From: Pseudomonas mandelii | GTDB lineage: Bacteria > Pseudomonadota > Gammaproteobacteria > Pseudomonadales > Pseudomonadaceae | DNA: 64,000 bases | Direction: 5' to 3' | NCBI RefSeq assembly: GCF_900106065.1 | Contig: NZ_LT629796.1 | Location: 5,494,501-5,558,500 of the forward strand | Shown here: piece after piece, positions 17,001 through 25,400 of the stretch | How positions within the stretch are numbered: the first letter of the stretch is position 1 | How the letters are laid out: each line of letters opens with the position of its first letter | The notes under the pieces: generated by a model | What the model saw: only the letters and a program-made list of their open reading frames with translations | Told to the model about the DNA's origin: nothing | Databases searched by the model: none | Program-made: the position numbers and the translations under genes

Positions 17001-18883
17001 CCGTTATACCGAGACCCGTGCTCATCAAAACCACCCAAGACGTCCTGGTCCGCAGGGCGCTGGAACTGTATCCGATGCATTCCCCGGTTCGCATTCACGC
17101 GTTGGTAAATGATCTGGGGCAGAACGTGACGGTCGTCTTGAAGAAGCTGGAAGCGTTGAGGCTGCAATTTCAGACCATCAGGCAGGTACTGAGTCACTGG
17201 GTCAGTCGGCAAACCTGGTATTTGCAGCCCGATGGCTCAAGGCAGGAGGTCAGTCGTCTCAGCAAATATCGCATCGCTCAGGCGATCATTCGCTGCTGGC
17301 GCAACGAGCCCGAGGCGAGTGAAGCGGGCGCTAACCTACGCTCCACACTCAGCTTTGACGCCCAGCCTCTGGGCGAATTGCCGGTTATCGTCGGGGACTT
17401 CAGCCACGTCGAGAGATTGGTGCTGGACGGCGTGGGCGCCAGCGTCGGGCTGAACGCCTTCCTGAGAAACTTCCGCACTCTTCGAAGCTTGTCATTGAGA
17501 GGCAATCAACTGACGAGGCTGCCGCTGGCGTTGAGCTCAATGCCCGGGTTGGTTCATCTGGATCTGAGCGACAACCTCATTCAACTGACCTCTGAGTCGG
17601 TGACTCAATTGGCCGATATGACCAGCCTGCAATCAGTGAACCTGGCGTTTAACCCAAACCTTGTGAGGGCTCCCGATGTCAGCAAGTTGCAGCACCTGGA
17701 ACACCTGAACCTGCAAGGCACCGGGATAAAAAACTGGCCTTTGGGCGCCTCCGGTTTGCCTAGGCTGAGTGAGCTGGATTTACGAGACAATCAGATCGAA
17801 ACCCTGCCTGAGGATGTCTTCAAGGGGCATGCGGTCCCGAACAAAGGCACCAACCTGTATGGCAATCCTCTGTCCGCCGACACGTTGAAAAAGGTCGTGG
17901 TGCATCAGCAGAAGACCGGTGTAAGCCTGGGGATCATTGCTTCGGACTACCGTCGCTCAGGCGCTTACTCGCCGACCGAGGCTCACAGTTCCGCGTGGCT
18001 GACCGGGCTTGGCTCTACCGAAACCCGGCGCAGGCGCGGGTTGTGGGATTCATTGCGTGCCTATCCGGAATCCAGGAGCTTTTTCACTATGCTTGCGCAA
18101 CTGTCCGAGACGGCCGATTACAAACGACTGTTCAGCCACTTCAGCCAGCGGGTGTGGAGTGTCGTGGAGGCTGCGACGGAAGATGATGGCTTGCGACGCA
18201 GGCTGTTTCGTCTGGCCCGGGTCGGAAGGTTCAGCGCTGATGGCTACTCCGCACTCTTCAGTGAGATGGAAGTGCAGGTGTTGTTTTATCGGGCCATGGC
18301 CGCAGCCCTCACCGGGCCTGCTTCGGTGGAGCAGCAACTGATCACCCTGCTCAGGGGGTTGTTCAGGCTGCATGAGGTCGAGGGGTTTGCGCTGGCGGAT
18401 ATCAATGCGCGCACCGGTCCACAGTCCGGAAGCTACGAACAAGCTCTGGAAATCAGTCTGGCGTATCGCGTGGGGCTGGCCGAACGCCTGAGCTTGCCGG
18501 CTCAGCCCAGAATGGTGACATCGGCGTTGGATGTCGAGGTGGCGCCGGCGGCGCTGGAACGGGCTTATCAGAAAGTCCTGACCACCGAACGCACCAGCGC
18601 GTTGCTGGAATGGATGATCATCCAACGGTTTTGGGTGGAGTATCTGGAGGTGTCAAATCCAGATCGTTTCCTGGCAATCGCCGACCGCTCGGCACGAGAT
18701 TTTGCCCAGGTGGAGAGGCAGGCTGAACTCACCCGTCCAGTGGCCACCGAACGCCTGAACGCCATTTTCGATAACTTCAAAAATGAACGTCGGGCATTGA
18801 TCAGGCAGCTCACCGGTGCGGCGCTGATGCGCCATCCTGCGCCGCCAGTCCCGGGGCCCAGCCATTCGGGGGCCGCTCAATGA
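14021..18883 (+). CDS. Giant LRR protein of the DUF6543/NEL (E3 ubiquitin ligase-like) class, lacking the catalytic Cys
   Basis: The start is ATG 14021 (a GTG lies 9 bp upstream); no good ribosome site is seen. The product has 1620 residues. About 1-1090 is a DUF6543-type N-terminal region with a hydrophobic pair near 400-427 and 445-470. About 1120-1280 holds leucine-rich repeats (LRSLSLRGNQLTRLP, LVHLDLSDNLIQL, LSELDLRDNQIETLP). About 1325-1595 resembles a NEL ubiquitin-ligase domain (LAQLSETADYKRLFSHFSQRVW; SEMEVQVLFYRAM). NEL enzymes use a Cys just before the (N/E)LE(L/V)QV segment, but this region reads GRFSADGYSALF and there is no Cys after about residue 1092. It is therefore probably a pseudo-enzyme or a diverged effector. 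The gene overlaps the next by 4 bp. Confidence 0.8.
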   Translation: MSSPPTNSNTPVLTPDQQGVFFDLIKSNAPAWLLTASSQRRSELYESLTASHRSRGELADLLKGFKSPETVCRPLLAQAMSNKLGTPLDTQGVIFQHVRSTSSLLGLRKKLVLPIDRDLLLAACENFELSETLAGNYSDTSLIYIPQTITGTVNKVLSIEPHEFAALCRKLDLGKQYQAHVKSLFEPASGIKHLSNKYVAHAKNSFEVQRHVALMKKAISVEMHQALKSVKEQRPVKLGNHTLGYQALEMFDVTVNGAMFIGPVEEHDDDDYRCVVYLPDDPLHPLKEYASFTDFEVELSKRLRTSAFQKFFMRYIKLGERSAFLQALEKRLSVPVSSPLPATSVYVSLLGVDIQGDMFEEIFRQYANQVIADARLLVVPTDDEDEKSRLDRLETYKAISLNVLLFGASFVPFVGHILLAVTVMQLLSEVYESVASWSRGEQEQATDYLFDTIENLILMAAFAAGSAAVGTAFKNIRTSVFIERLRKVPGVDARGRLWNPDLTVYQQSRRLPPALAADPRGLHWMDGQAYLPIDTHLYAVRPKTATDLWEVIAPVGSGGTYSPELETNDVGAWRHDSELPQEWDRLKLFRRFGYTRDKVPDTTATHILAVCGIEDTVLRQAHVDRSRPPALLVDTVQRFRADAAVTDFIEQLKTPSSAVLADPDLQLHLLTTSRHWPDNSAIKVVTAAGRQTGFYGAATALPGKTVSLNQDALHKGQLHTSLLTAMDSAQRQSLLGSTTQDASARAKALTKLISDQAESSKLALFERIYKRTEVPADARVTVLIDKIAQLPSAIAEELVRHADAAELSSLEEGNVPLRLAEEARRYLQRVQVSRAYEGLYLNAVGGLATDRLVLNTLEQLPGWTGNTRVQLQASSGVQSESTSIGSADAAQKLQIDVHPDRYSVSIDDIAPATAFAGRTREQYFKALWHGLSTPLKTALGVNLSDGGAALREKITQLALTRRTAIAQLIDARPPRAGYTSPMRLADRHATSSSPVIPRPVLIKTTQDVLVRRALELYPMHSPVRIHALVNDLGQNVTVVLKKLEALRLQFQTIRQVLSHWVSRQTWYLQPDGSRQEVSRLSKYRIAQAIIRCWRNEPEASEAGANLRSTLSFDAQPLGELPVIVGDFSHVERLVLDGVGASVGLNAFLRNFRTLRSLSLRGNQLTRLPLALSSMPGLVHLDLSDNLIQLTSESVTQLADMTSLQSVNLAFNPNLVRAPDVSKLQHLEHLNLQGTGIKNWPLGASGLPRLSELDLRDNQIETLPEDVFKGHAVPNKGTNLYGNPLSADTLKKVVVHQQKTGVSLGIIASDYRRSGAYSPTEAHSSAWLTGLGSTETRRRRGLWDSLRAYPESRSFFTMLAQLSETADYKRLFSHFSQRVWSVVEAATEDDGLRRRLFRLARVGRFSADGYSALFSEMEVQVLFYRAMAAALTGPASVEQQLITLLRGLFRLHEVEGFALADINARTGPQSGSYEQALEISLAYRVGLAERLSLPAQPRMVTSALDVEVAPAALERAYQKVLTTERTSALLEWMIIQRFWVEYLEVSNPDRFLAIADRSARDFAQVERQAELTRPVATERLNAIFDNFKNERRALIRQLTGAALMRHPAPPVPGPSHSGAAQ

Positions 18884-21800
18884 ACGACATCGCTCACGAG
18901 TCTGCTGATAGCCCGACACCGTCGGCGGCGCCGAAATGGCGTGATGAATTGAAAGCCGTTATCGATCTCGCCTTGCCACAATCCCCAGGGCAGTTCGGCG
19001 AATGCCTGATCAAGCAAAAGTGGGGCGCGGGCATCGACCCGCAGACGGCCTTGCTGGTCACGCTCGATTACCATTACAAGGGTCATCCTGCCGAGAACGG
19101 TTTCGAGCAGGGACGAGTGGCAAGTTCCCGGTCGCTGCTGCACGCGCTGCTGTCCAACGACCAGACGGTGGGTGACGGGCGTTTTGCCGAGACGGCGTTC
19201 GGCCTGTACACGCCGCCGGACGTGGGACCGACGATTCGGATCGTCGAGCACGTCGACGAATTCGCCGATCACGGCAGCGGCAATCACCAGACCTATGAAG
19301 GCATCTACCGGCAGACCACCCCGCAGGTGTATGGGCCGCTGACTCAGCTCAATCTCAGGCCCGCCGATTTCAAGAAATGGGTCTGGGAGCTGGAGCTCAA
19401 GGACCTGTACCAAGCGTATCTCGATCAGGCATGGCCAGCCGACGCTGTGCAGATGGCGGCCAGACCGTCCGCATTGAGAACGTCGGTCAAGGCGGCGTTC
19501 GTCATGGCGGCCTGGTTGCAGCGACATGAACAACGCCTGACGCAAGAAGGTCTGGCGCTGGCGATGCGGGCGGCAGGTCTGTCCGCCGATCAGTCCTGGC
19601 AAACGCTGACCCTTGAGCAGCTGCAAGCACCGACTCGCGTGCCTTCAACCGTCAAGTTCGGCCTTCTGAAACTGTACCGCTACACCGCGACCGATATCTG
19701 GGCCTTCCGTGACACCGCCAGTGCCCGTGTGCTGGTGTACATCCCTGGCAATTCTTCCCCGCTGCATGAATTCGCCAATACCGCGCAGTTGCGCCAGTGG
19801 GTTGCCACGCAGGGCAAGCTCGACGCGACCAGGCAGGCCTTGGCCCGTCACTTTGCCGAAGACGATCGCGAAGATGGAACGTTTCACGCCGGCGTTCTGA
19901 CAGCGCTGGATGGCATGGCGATTTATCCGGCTAAACATTGGCTGGGCAACAACGCCGGTTTCTTCAACAACGATGGCTATTGGGACCCGAACGATTACAT
20001 CGGCTTCGATGATCCGGCGGCGGCGACCGACCCTTTTGCCCGCCTGCTAATGACAATGAAACAGGCCGCACTGGCAGAGCTTCAGGCCATCCGTGACGAT
20101 GCGCAGGTCAACCGGGATCAGTTGAGCGCCGTCGTCGAACCCGCTGTGCAATGGGTCAACCGGTTTGGTCCGCTCGCCTTGTTTGTCCCAGGAGGCGAGG
20201 GGGTGCTGGCATTGGCCGGGCTCATTGACGCCGGGTATGGCCTGAATCAGGTGGTCAATGGAAAAACGCCGGGCCAACGCTCGGAGGGCCGGACACGCAC
20301 GGTGTTTGGTTTGCTGAATGCGTTGCCGATGCTGGGTGCCGAGTCAGCGCTCAATGGGAGCGCTGCGGAGGTCGATAGCATGGCGGAGCGCGTCCGCGAG
20401 CCCAGCGTCGATCCGGCAGAGCCGGGCGCCCGTCCTGCGTCGGAACCGGCCGTTGCGCCGACGCCCTTGAACCCTCGCATCGAATTGATCCGTGGAATCG
20501 GCCCCTCGGTGGCCTCCTTCAGCGATGAGGTCCTGGCGCAAATCGCCAAGGTCAGCGCGGTCGACGATGACATGCTGCGGTTGATGCAGACGGGCCGTCC
20601 ACCGACCCCTTTATTGGCGGATACCATCAGCCGCTTCAAGATCGATCAGGATCTCGGTCTGGAAGCAGACACTGTGCTTTTCAACCAACGCTACGAAGCG
20701 CTGCAAAAGTCGGAGCATGAATGGGTCCGGCTATTTCAGCGCGAGTACCCCGACCTGCCGACAATCGCCATCGAGCAGATGCTCGACCGCTATGGCATCG
20801 ACATCACGTCGTTGCCAGATGCGACCGAGGCCAGGCAGGTATTCGCGCGACTGGACGGCAAAGCCCGGCAATACCAACAGCATGTCCGTCTCGACCGGGT
20901 CTATGAAGGCTTTTATCTGCGCTCGGTCGCGAATGCCGAGACGGACACGCTGGCATTGCACTCCCTGAACAATCTGCCCGGCTGGCCGAAAGACCTGCGC
21001 ATCGAGGTCCTCGACGGTGCGTCCTCTGGCCGGGTGCTTGATCGTTGCGGCCCCCTTGACAGCCCTCACTGCCGAAACATCATCAAGGTGGGAAACCGTT
21101 ACCTGCGCCAAGGCCGGCAAACGGATGTCTATGACGCGGTCCTCGGCGTGCTGACGGACGAGGAACGCTCGGCGTTGCACCTCACGTCACCAGACCCGGC
21201 CAAGGCGTTGCGGCTCAACCTCGGCGATCGGGCATTGTCCCGTGCCGATACCCTGCTCGGCCTGCAAAGGCTGGACACGGGGCTGACCTTTGAACGGCAG
21301 GGACTGCGCGGCGGCGGTTACCCGACAACCCCTCAGGGTGACGCCCTGAAGTTGCAAGCGATCAAGTTGCAGTTCAAGGATATTTATCCGGACATCAGCG
21401 ACGCGAGCATTGATCAGGTGTTGCTGCTGGCAGAGGGCAGGGTGCAGGCGTATATCGACCTGCTGGCTCTGCAACTGCAACAGCTCAATGTCGATTTGAC
21501 CGAATGGGTCGATCAAGCGGTACAAGACATTGCCGATATGGACGTTCCCTTCGTGGCCATGGGCGATGAGGAGGCGGAGGGGATGAACCCTGCGCAAATC
21601 GCCGTGCACAATGCCCACGTCCTGCACACCGCCCTGCAACAGGAGCGCGGGGTCAGGACTGAGCTTGCCGTGGAGCTTGTCGCCATTTGGCAAAAACGCG
21701 GGCCGCTGCAAGATCGTGTCTATGTCGACGGGCAACTGCGTGGTGTCAGGCTGGACCTGACCTTCGAGGACTTTCACCGATTACCCACGCTGAATGCCAG

Positions 21801-22689
21801 GCTCAACGATGTGATCGAATTGTCGATGCATGGTTTTCACCTGACCGAGCACGAGAGTCTGAACGGGTTCCTGGAGGGCTTTCCGAACCTTGAAGTGTTG
21901 AATCTGGAAGGCTTCGATTTGCGTCCTTTCTTCGTAGGCGGTGACGCAGGGCGCGCCTTGCCGCCCGTTATCGGGCAGTTGCCGAAACTGGTCTCACTCA
22001 ATCTGCGAGCCACACAGTTGGCATTCACTGAGCGCGCCGCTTCACAATTGAGTGATCTGACCCACTTGCAAACCCTGGACCTGAGCGACAACCCGTTGGG
22101 CGTTCCGCCGGTGGTGCTGGGCATGAACAATTTACGCCAGCTCAACCTGAGGAATACGGCGATCAATCGCTGCCCTGTCGGGGTCAAGGATGAGCCTTAT
22201 CTGACGATGCTGGACCTGCGCGACAACCGTATTACCCGGGTTCCGCCCGCGATCATCAATCAGGCGGTGGCGGACGACCGCGTATTGCTATGGGGCAATC
22301 CGTTGACAGACGAGGACACGCTGCACCGGTTGATCAGTCATCGTGAACAGACTGGCATCAATCTGTGGCTGAGCGCTCCGGGCGCGGATTATGGTACGCC
22401 GACGGTGTGGTTGCGCGACTGCGACGAAGCGTTGCAACAGTCCCGGCAAGCCCTTTGGCAGCGATTGGCAGGTAAACCCTCCGGTACGCGGTTTTTAGCC
22501 GTCATAGACCGGCTGAGCCTGACGGCCGACTTTCGGGTCAGTTACCTGTCACTTCAGGCGCGAGTCTGGCGATTGTTGCAAGAGGCCGATGCTTCAGAGG
22601 ACATGTGGGGGCGGATAATTCGCGGGAGCGGGCGCTTCGATCACCCGATGGCAGCATTCCGGGCGCTGGAGGCGCGTGCGGGTTTCTAA
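18880..22689 (+). CDS. Second giant DUF6543/LRR protein with NEL domain truncated at its start
   Basis: The 1269-residue product starts at ATG 18880 inside the stop of the preceding gene (ATGA), so translation is probably coupled. About 1-1000 is a DUF6543-like region with a hydrophobic stretch near 430-455 (FGPLALFVPGGEGVLALAGLI). About 1025-1165 carries leucine-rich repeats (LVSLNLRATQLAFT, LQTLDLSDNPLGVPP, LTMLDLRDNRITRVPP). The last 70 residues align with the beginning of the NEL domain of its neighbour (LSLTADFRVSYLSLQARVWRLL; GSGRFDHPMAAFRALEARAGF) and then stop. The catalytic region is absent, and a terminator follows 13 bp later. The two proteins look like diverged duplicates. Confidence 0.8.
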   Translation: MNDIAHESADSPTPSAAPKWRDELKAVIDLALPQSPGQFGECLIKQKWGAGIDPQTALLVTLDYHYKGHPAENGFEQGRVASSRSLLHALLSNDQTVGDGRFAETAFGLYTPPDVGPTIRIVEHVDEFADHGSGNHQTYEGIYRQTTPQVYGPLTQLNLRPADFKKWVWELELKDLYQAYLDQAWPADAVQMAARPSALRTSVKAAFVMAAWLQRHEQRLTQEGLALAMRAAGLSADQSWQTLTLEQLQAPTRVPSTVKFGLLKLYRYTATDIWAFRDTASARVLVYIPGNSSPLHEFANTAQLRQWVATQGKLDATRQALARHFAEDDREDGTFHAGVLTALDGMAIYPAKHWLGNNAGFFNNDGYWDPNDYIGFDDPAAATDPFARLLMTMKQAALAELQAIRDDAQVNRDQLSAVVEPAVQWVNRFGPLALFVPGGEGVLALAGLIDAGYGLNQVVNGKTPGQRSEGRTRTVFGLLNALPMLGAESALNGSAAEVDSMAERVREPSVDPAEPGARPASEPAVAPTPLNPRIELIRGIGPSVASFSDEVLAQIAKVSAVDDDMLRLMQTGRPPTPLLADTISRFKIDQDLGLEADTVLFNQRYEALQKSEHEWVRLFQREYPDLPTIAIEQMLDRYGIDITSLPDATEARQVFARLDGKARQYQQHVRLDRVYEGFYLRSVANAETDTLALHSLNNLPGWPKDLRIEVLDGASSGRVLDRCGPLDSPHCRNIIKVGNRYLRQGRQTDVYDAVLGVLTDEERSALHLTSPDPAKALRLNLGDRALSRADTLLGLQRLDTGLTFERQGLRGGGYPTTPQGDALKLQAIKLQFKDIYPDISDASIDQVLLLAEGRVQAYIDLLALQLQQLNVDLTEWVDQAVQDIADMDVPFVAMGDEEAEGMNPAQIAVHNAHVLHTALQQERGVRTELAVELVAIWQKRGPLQDRVYVDGQLRGVRLDLTFEDFHRLPTLNARLNDVIELSMHGFHLTEHESLNGFLEGFPNLEVLNLEGFDLRPFFVGGDAGRALPPVIGQLPKLVSLNLRATQLAFTERAASQLSDLTHLQTLDLSDNPLGVPPVVLGMNNLRQLNLRNTAINRCPVGVKDEPYLTMLDLRDNRITRVPPAIINQAVADDRVLLWGNPLTDEDTLHRLISHREQTGINLWLSAPGADYGTPTVWLRDCDEALQQSRQALWQRLAGKPSGTRFLAVIDRLSLTADFRVSYLSLQARVWRLLQEADASEDMWGRIIRGSGRFDHPMAAFRALEARAGF

Positions 22690-22702
22690 GCGAAGGAGGG
22701 CG

Positions 22703-22733
22703 CCTTGAACCCCGGGCGGGGTTCAAGGTTTTG
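22703..22733 (+). terminator. Rho-independent terminator after the LRR pair
   Basis: CCTTGAACCCC pairs perfectly with GGGGTTCAAGG around a 4-base loop and is followed by TTTTG. It ends the two-gene LRR operon before the convergent sulfite reductase genes. Confidence 0.8.
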
Positions 22734-22739
22734 CCGGTA

Positions 22740-23234
22740 TCAGCGGCGACGGAACAACGGCAGCGGTTCGTCGGTGGCGGCCTGATAGGTCACCGAGAAG
22801 TCCTTGAGACCTTCAAGGGCTTCATACGGGTCTTTATCGGCGCGAATGGCAAAGGCGTCGAACCCGCAGCGGTGCATGTAAAAGAGCTGGTCGCGCAGCA
22901 CATCGCCGATTGCCCGCAATTCGCCTTTGAAGCCATAGCGGTCACGCAGCAGACGTGCGTTGGAGTAGTTGCGCCCGTCGGTGAAGGCCGGGAAATTCAG
23001 GGCGATCACTTGGAACTGATCGACGTCTTCACCGATTTCCTCGGCTTCTTCATCGGCATCCAGCCACACGCCAAGACCGCCATCGCGGGCCTTGAGCATA
23101 CGACTGTGTTCGCGCCACAGCTGCAACGGGACGATCAGGTCGTCGCAGTTGCTGATCTCGTCGATGTTGAAATCCTTGGGCAGCAAGTGCCAGGTTTCGT
23201 CGACGACCTCGTTGTTCTTAATGATTCGCTGCAT
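22740..23234 (-). CDS. DUF934 protein, sulfite-reduction accessory
   Basis: I choose ATG 23234 (MQRIIKNNEVVDETW), which overlaps the end of cysI by 17 bp; the longer frame to 23264 lies inside cysI. The 164-residue cytoplasmic protein has the DUF934 signature (PLQLWREHSRMLKARDGGLGVWLDADEEAE, then FPAFTDGRNYSNARLLRDRYGFKGELRAIGDVLRDQLFYMHRCGFDAF). DUF934 genes are nearly always found after cysI-type genes in proteobacteria and are thought to help electron delivery to sulfite reductase. The overlap supports co-translation with cysI. Confidence 0.9.
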   Translation of the reverse strand: MQRIIKNNEVVDETWHLLPKDFNIDEISNCDDLIVPLQLWREHSRMLKARDGGLGVWLDADEEAEEIGEDVDQFQVIALNFPAFTDGRNYSNARLLRDRYGFKGELRAIGDVLRDQLFYMHRCGFDAFAIRADKDPYEALEGLKDFSVTYQAATDEPLPLFRRR

Positions 23235-24876
23235 AGACGCGTTCCTTGAAGAGGTCGATGCCAATACGCTGATAGGTGTCGATGAAGCGCTCGTCTTCGG
23301 TACGTTGTTCGATGTACACGTCGATCAGTTTCTCGATCACGTCAGGCATGGCTTCCTGGGCGAAGGACGGGCCGAGGATCTTGCCCAGGCTGGCGTCGCG
23401 GCTCGCGCTGCCACCGAGGGAGACCTGGTAGAACTCTTCGCCTTTTTTGTCCACCCCGAGGATGCCGATGTGGCCGACGTGGTGGTGACCACAGGCGTTC
23501 ATGCAGCCGGAGATGTTCAGGTCCAGTTCGCCGATGTCGAACAGGTAGTCCAGGTCTTCGAAACGACGCTGGATCGACTCGGCGATCGGGATCGACTTGG
23601 CGTTGGCCAGCGAGCAGAAATCACCGCCAGGGCAGCAGATGATGTCGGTCAGCAAGCCGATGTTTGGCGTGGCAAAACCTTGCTCGCGCAACTCGCCCCA
23701 CATCGCGAACAGTTGGGTCTGTTCAACGTCGGCCAGGATGATGTTCTGCTCGTGGGACGTGCGCAGTTGACCGAAGCTGTAGCGATCGGCCAGGTCGGCC
23801 ACCGCGTCGAGCTGCTTGTCGGTGATGTCGCCCGGCGCAACGCCGGTCGGCTTCAGGGACAGGGTCACCGCGACATAACCCGGCTTTTTGTGGGCCAGGG
23901 TATTGCGGGTGCGCCAGCGGGCGAAGCCCGGGTGTTCTTTGTCGAGCTCGGCCAGTTGGGCCGCCTGGTTGTCCAGGGCCTTGTACTCCGGGTCGACGAA
24001 GTGTTTGGCGACGCGATGCACTTCGGCCTCGGTCAACGTGGTCTGGCCACCGCGCAGGTGTTCCATTTCCGCGTCGACTTTCTGGGCGAAGACTTCAGGC
24101 GTCAGGGCCTTGACCAGAATCTTGATCCGCGCCTTGTACTTGTTGTCACGACGGCCATAGCGGTTGTAGACCCGCAGGATGGCGTCGAGGTAGCTCAACA
24201 GGTCTTGCCACGGCAGGAATTCATTGATGAACGCGCCCACTACCGGTGTACGGCCGAGACCACCGCCCACCAGCACGCGGAAACCGAGTTCGCCGGCCGC
24301 GTTGTGCACCGGCTCGAGCCCGATGTCATGGACTTCGATGGCCGCACGGTCAGACGTCGAACCGTTGATAGCGATCTTGAACTTGCGCGGCAGGTAGGCG
24401 AATTCCGGGTGGAACGTGGTCCACTGGCGAACGATCTCGCACCAAGGGCGCGGGTCAACCAGCTCATCGGCAGCGACACCGGCGAACTGGTCGGTGGTGA
24501 CGTTACGCAGGCAGTTGCCGCTGGTCTGGATCGCGTGCATCTGCACGGTGGCCAGCTCAGCGAGAATGTCCGGGATGTCTTCCAGCGCCGGCCAGTTGAA
24601 CTGGACGTTCTGCCGGGTACTGATGTGGGCATAGCCCTTGTCATAGTCGCGGGCAATCTTGGCCATCATCCGCGTCTGGCGCGAAGTCAGTTGGCCGTAA
24701 GGCACCGCCACCCGCAACATCGGCGCGAAGCGTTGGATATAAAGCCCGTTTTGCAGGCGCAGGGGGCGGAATTCTTCTTCGCTCAGCTCACCTGCCAGAT
24801 AGCGTCGGGTCTGATCACGGAACTGCTTGACGCGGTCCTCGATGATCCGCTGATCGTACTCGTCATATACGTACAT
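23218..24876 (-). CDS. cysI: Sulfite reductase hemoprotein subunit (nitrite/sulfite reductase family)
   Basis: The start is ATG 24876 (MYVYDEYDQRIIEDRV) with AGGAC upstream, giving 552 residues. The two-halved siroheme/4Fe-4S fold is visible: TSRQTRMMAKIARDYDKGYAHISTRQNVQFNW in the first half, and the cluster cysteines CCPGGDFC (about 412-419) and GCMNACGHH (about 455-462) in the second. It reduces sulfite to sulfide with six electrons in cysteine biosynthesis. There is no flavoprotein CysJ next door; pseudomonads typically use a ferredoxin-type donor. It overlaps its DUF934 partner. Confidence 0.93.
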   Translation of the reverse strand: MYVYDEYDQRIIEDRVKQFRDQTRRYLAGELSEEEFRPLRLQNGLYIQRFAPMLRVAVPYGQLTSRQTRMMAKIARDYDKGYAHISTRQNVQFNWPALEDIPDILAELATVQMHAIQTSGNCLRNVTTDQFAGVAADELVDPRPWCEIVRQWTTFHPEFAYLPRKFKIAINGSTSDRAAIEVHDIGLEPVHNAAGELGFRVLVGGGLGRTPVVGAFINEFLPWQDLLSYLDAILRVYNRYGRRDNKYKARIKILVKALTPEVFAQKVDAEMEHLRGGQTTLTEAEVHRVAKHFVDPEYKALDNQAAQLAELDKEHPGFARWRTRNTLAHKKPGYVAVTLSLKPTGVAPGDITDKQLDAVADLADRYSFGQLRTSHEQNIILADVEQTQLFAMWGELREQGFATPNIGLLTDIICCPGGDFCSLANAKSIPIAESIQRRFEDLDYLFDIGELDLNISGCMNACGHHHVGHIGILGVDKKGEEFYQVSLGGSASRDASLGKILGPSFAQEAMPDVIEKLIDVYIEQRTEDERFIDTYQRIGIDLFKERVYAANH

Positions 24877-25169
24877 ATAAGTCCTGTTCTCAGGCTTGGG
24901 CCGGTCGGATCCCGTTGCGTTTTTTCGCCTGGAGGTCTCCGATGCTGCCTCGGCAATTCTGCGCGCACGGCCGCGCACTCCCTACGGAGCCGGGGCAAGA
25001 TACCAGTTTGCAGTTATGCGCAAAAGTGATGTTTGAGTATATGTAAAGAACCAAAACGACTAACGAGATCCGTTATTGATAAACCCGTATTTGTCGTGAG
25101 GGCAATCGTCGTCTTTACTGTGGTCGAGTCTTTATGCAATCACCGATAAAACCGACAAGAGGCGATGCA
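24877..25169. other. Divergent promoter region between cysI and the small membrane peptide gene
   Basis: No reading frame is convincing in these 293 bp. The part nearest cysI is GC-rich, and the part at 25020-25130 is AT-richer and is the likely site of promoters for both directions. I see no riboswitch. Confidence 0.5.
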
Positions 25170-25283
25170 ATGAGCAACCCTACCAAAGCGACAAAACCTG
25201 ATAGCACGGTCGATGCTTGGGCGATTCTGTTCCTGATCATCCTGGTCGTGGGCACTGCGGTATTTTGGGTCAGCCATCAATAA
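25170..25283 (+). CDS. 37-residue single-pass membrane peptide
   Basis: ATG 25170 follows AGAGGCGATG. The reading frame gives 37 residues: a short polar N-terminus (SNPTKATKPDST) and then one membrane helix (WAILFLIILVVGTAVFWV) ending SHQ. Start context and clean composition suggest a real small protein. I recognise no named family and assign no function. A short hairpin (CCGAC/GTCGG, 25308-25321) lies after it. Confidence 0.6.
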   Translation: MSNPTKATKPDSTVDAWAILFLIILVVGTAVFWVSHQ

Positions 25284-25400
25284 CCGACCCCGTCCGGGCC
25301 CGGTTCCGACGATTGTCGGACAAAAACCGGAATAAACGCCGTTTGCCGGGACTTCGCTGGCTATAATGCGCGGCGAAAATTTCCGGGGGCTCGGGCGTTA

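Noticed and set aside
22690-23217. Lost catalytic half of the second NEL-like protein in another frame
   Set aside because: A terminator follows 13 bp after the stop, and the DUF934 gene occupies the next region on the other strand. No NEL-like residues are visible in any frame.
23092-25029. 645-codon open frame antisense to cysI
   Set aside because: It is the GC-rich antisense shadow of a clearly conserved sulfite reductase and has no recognisable domain.
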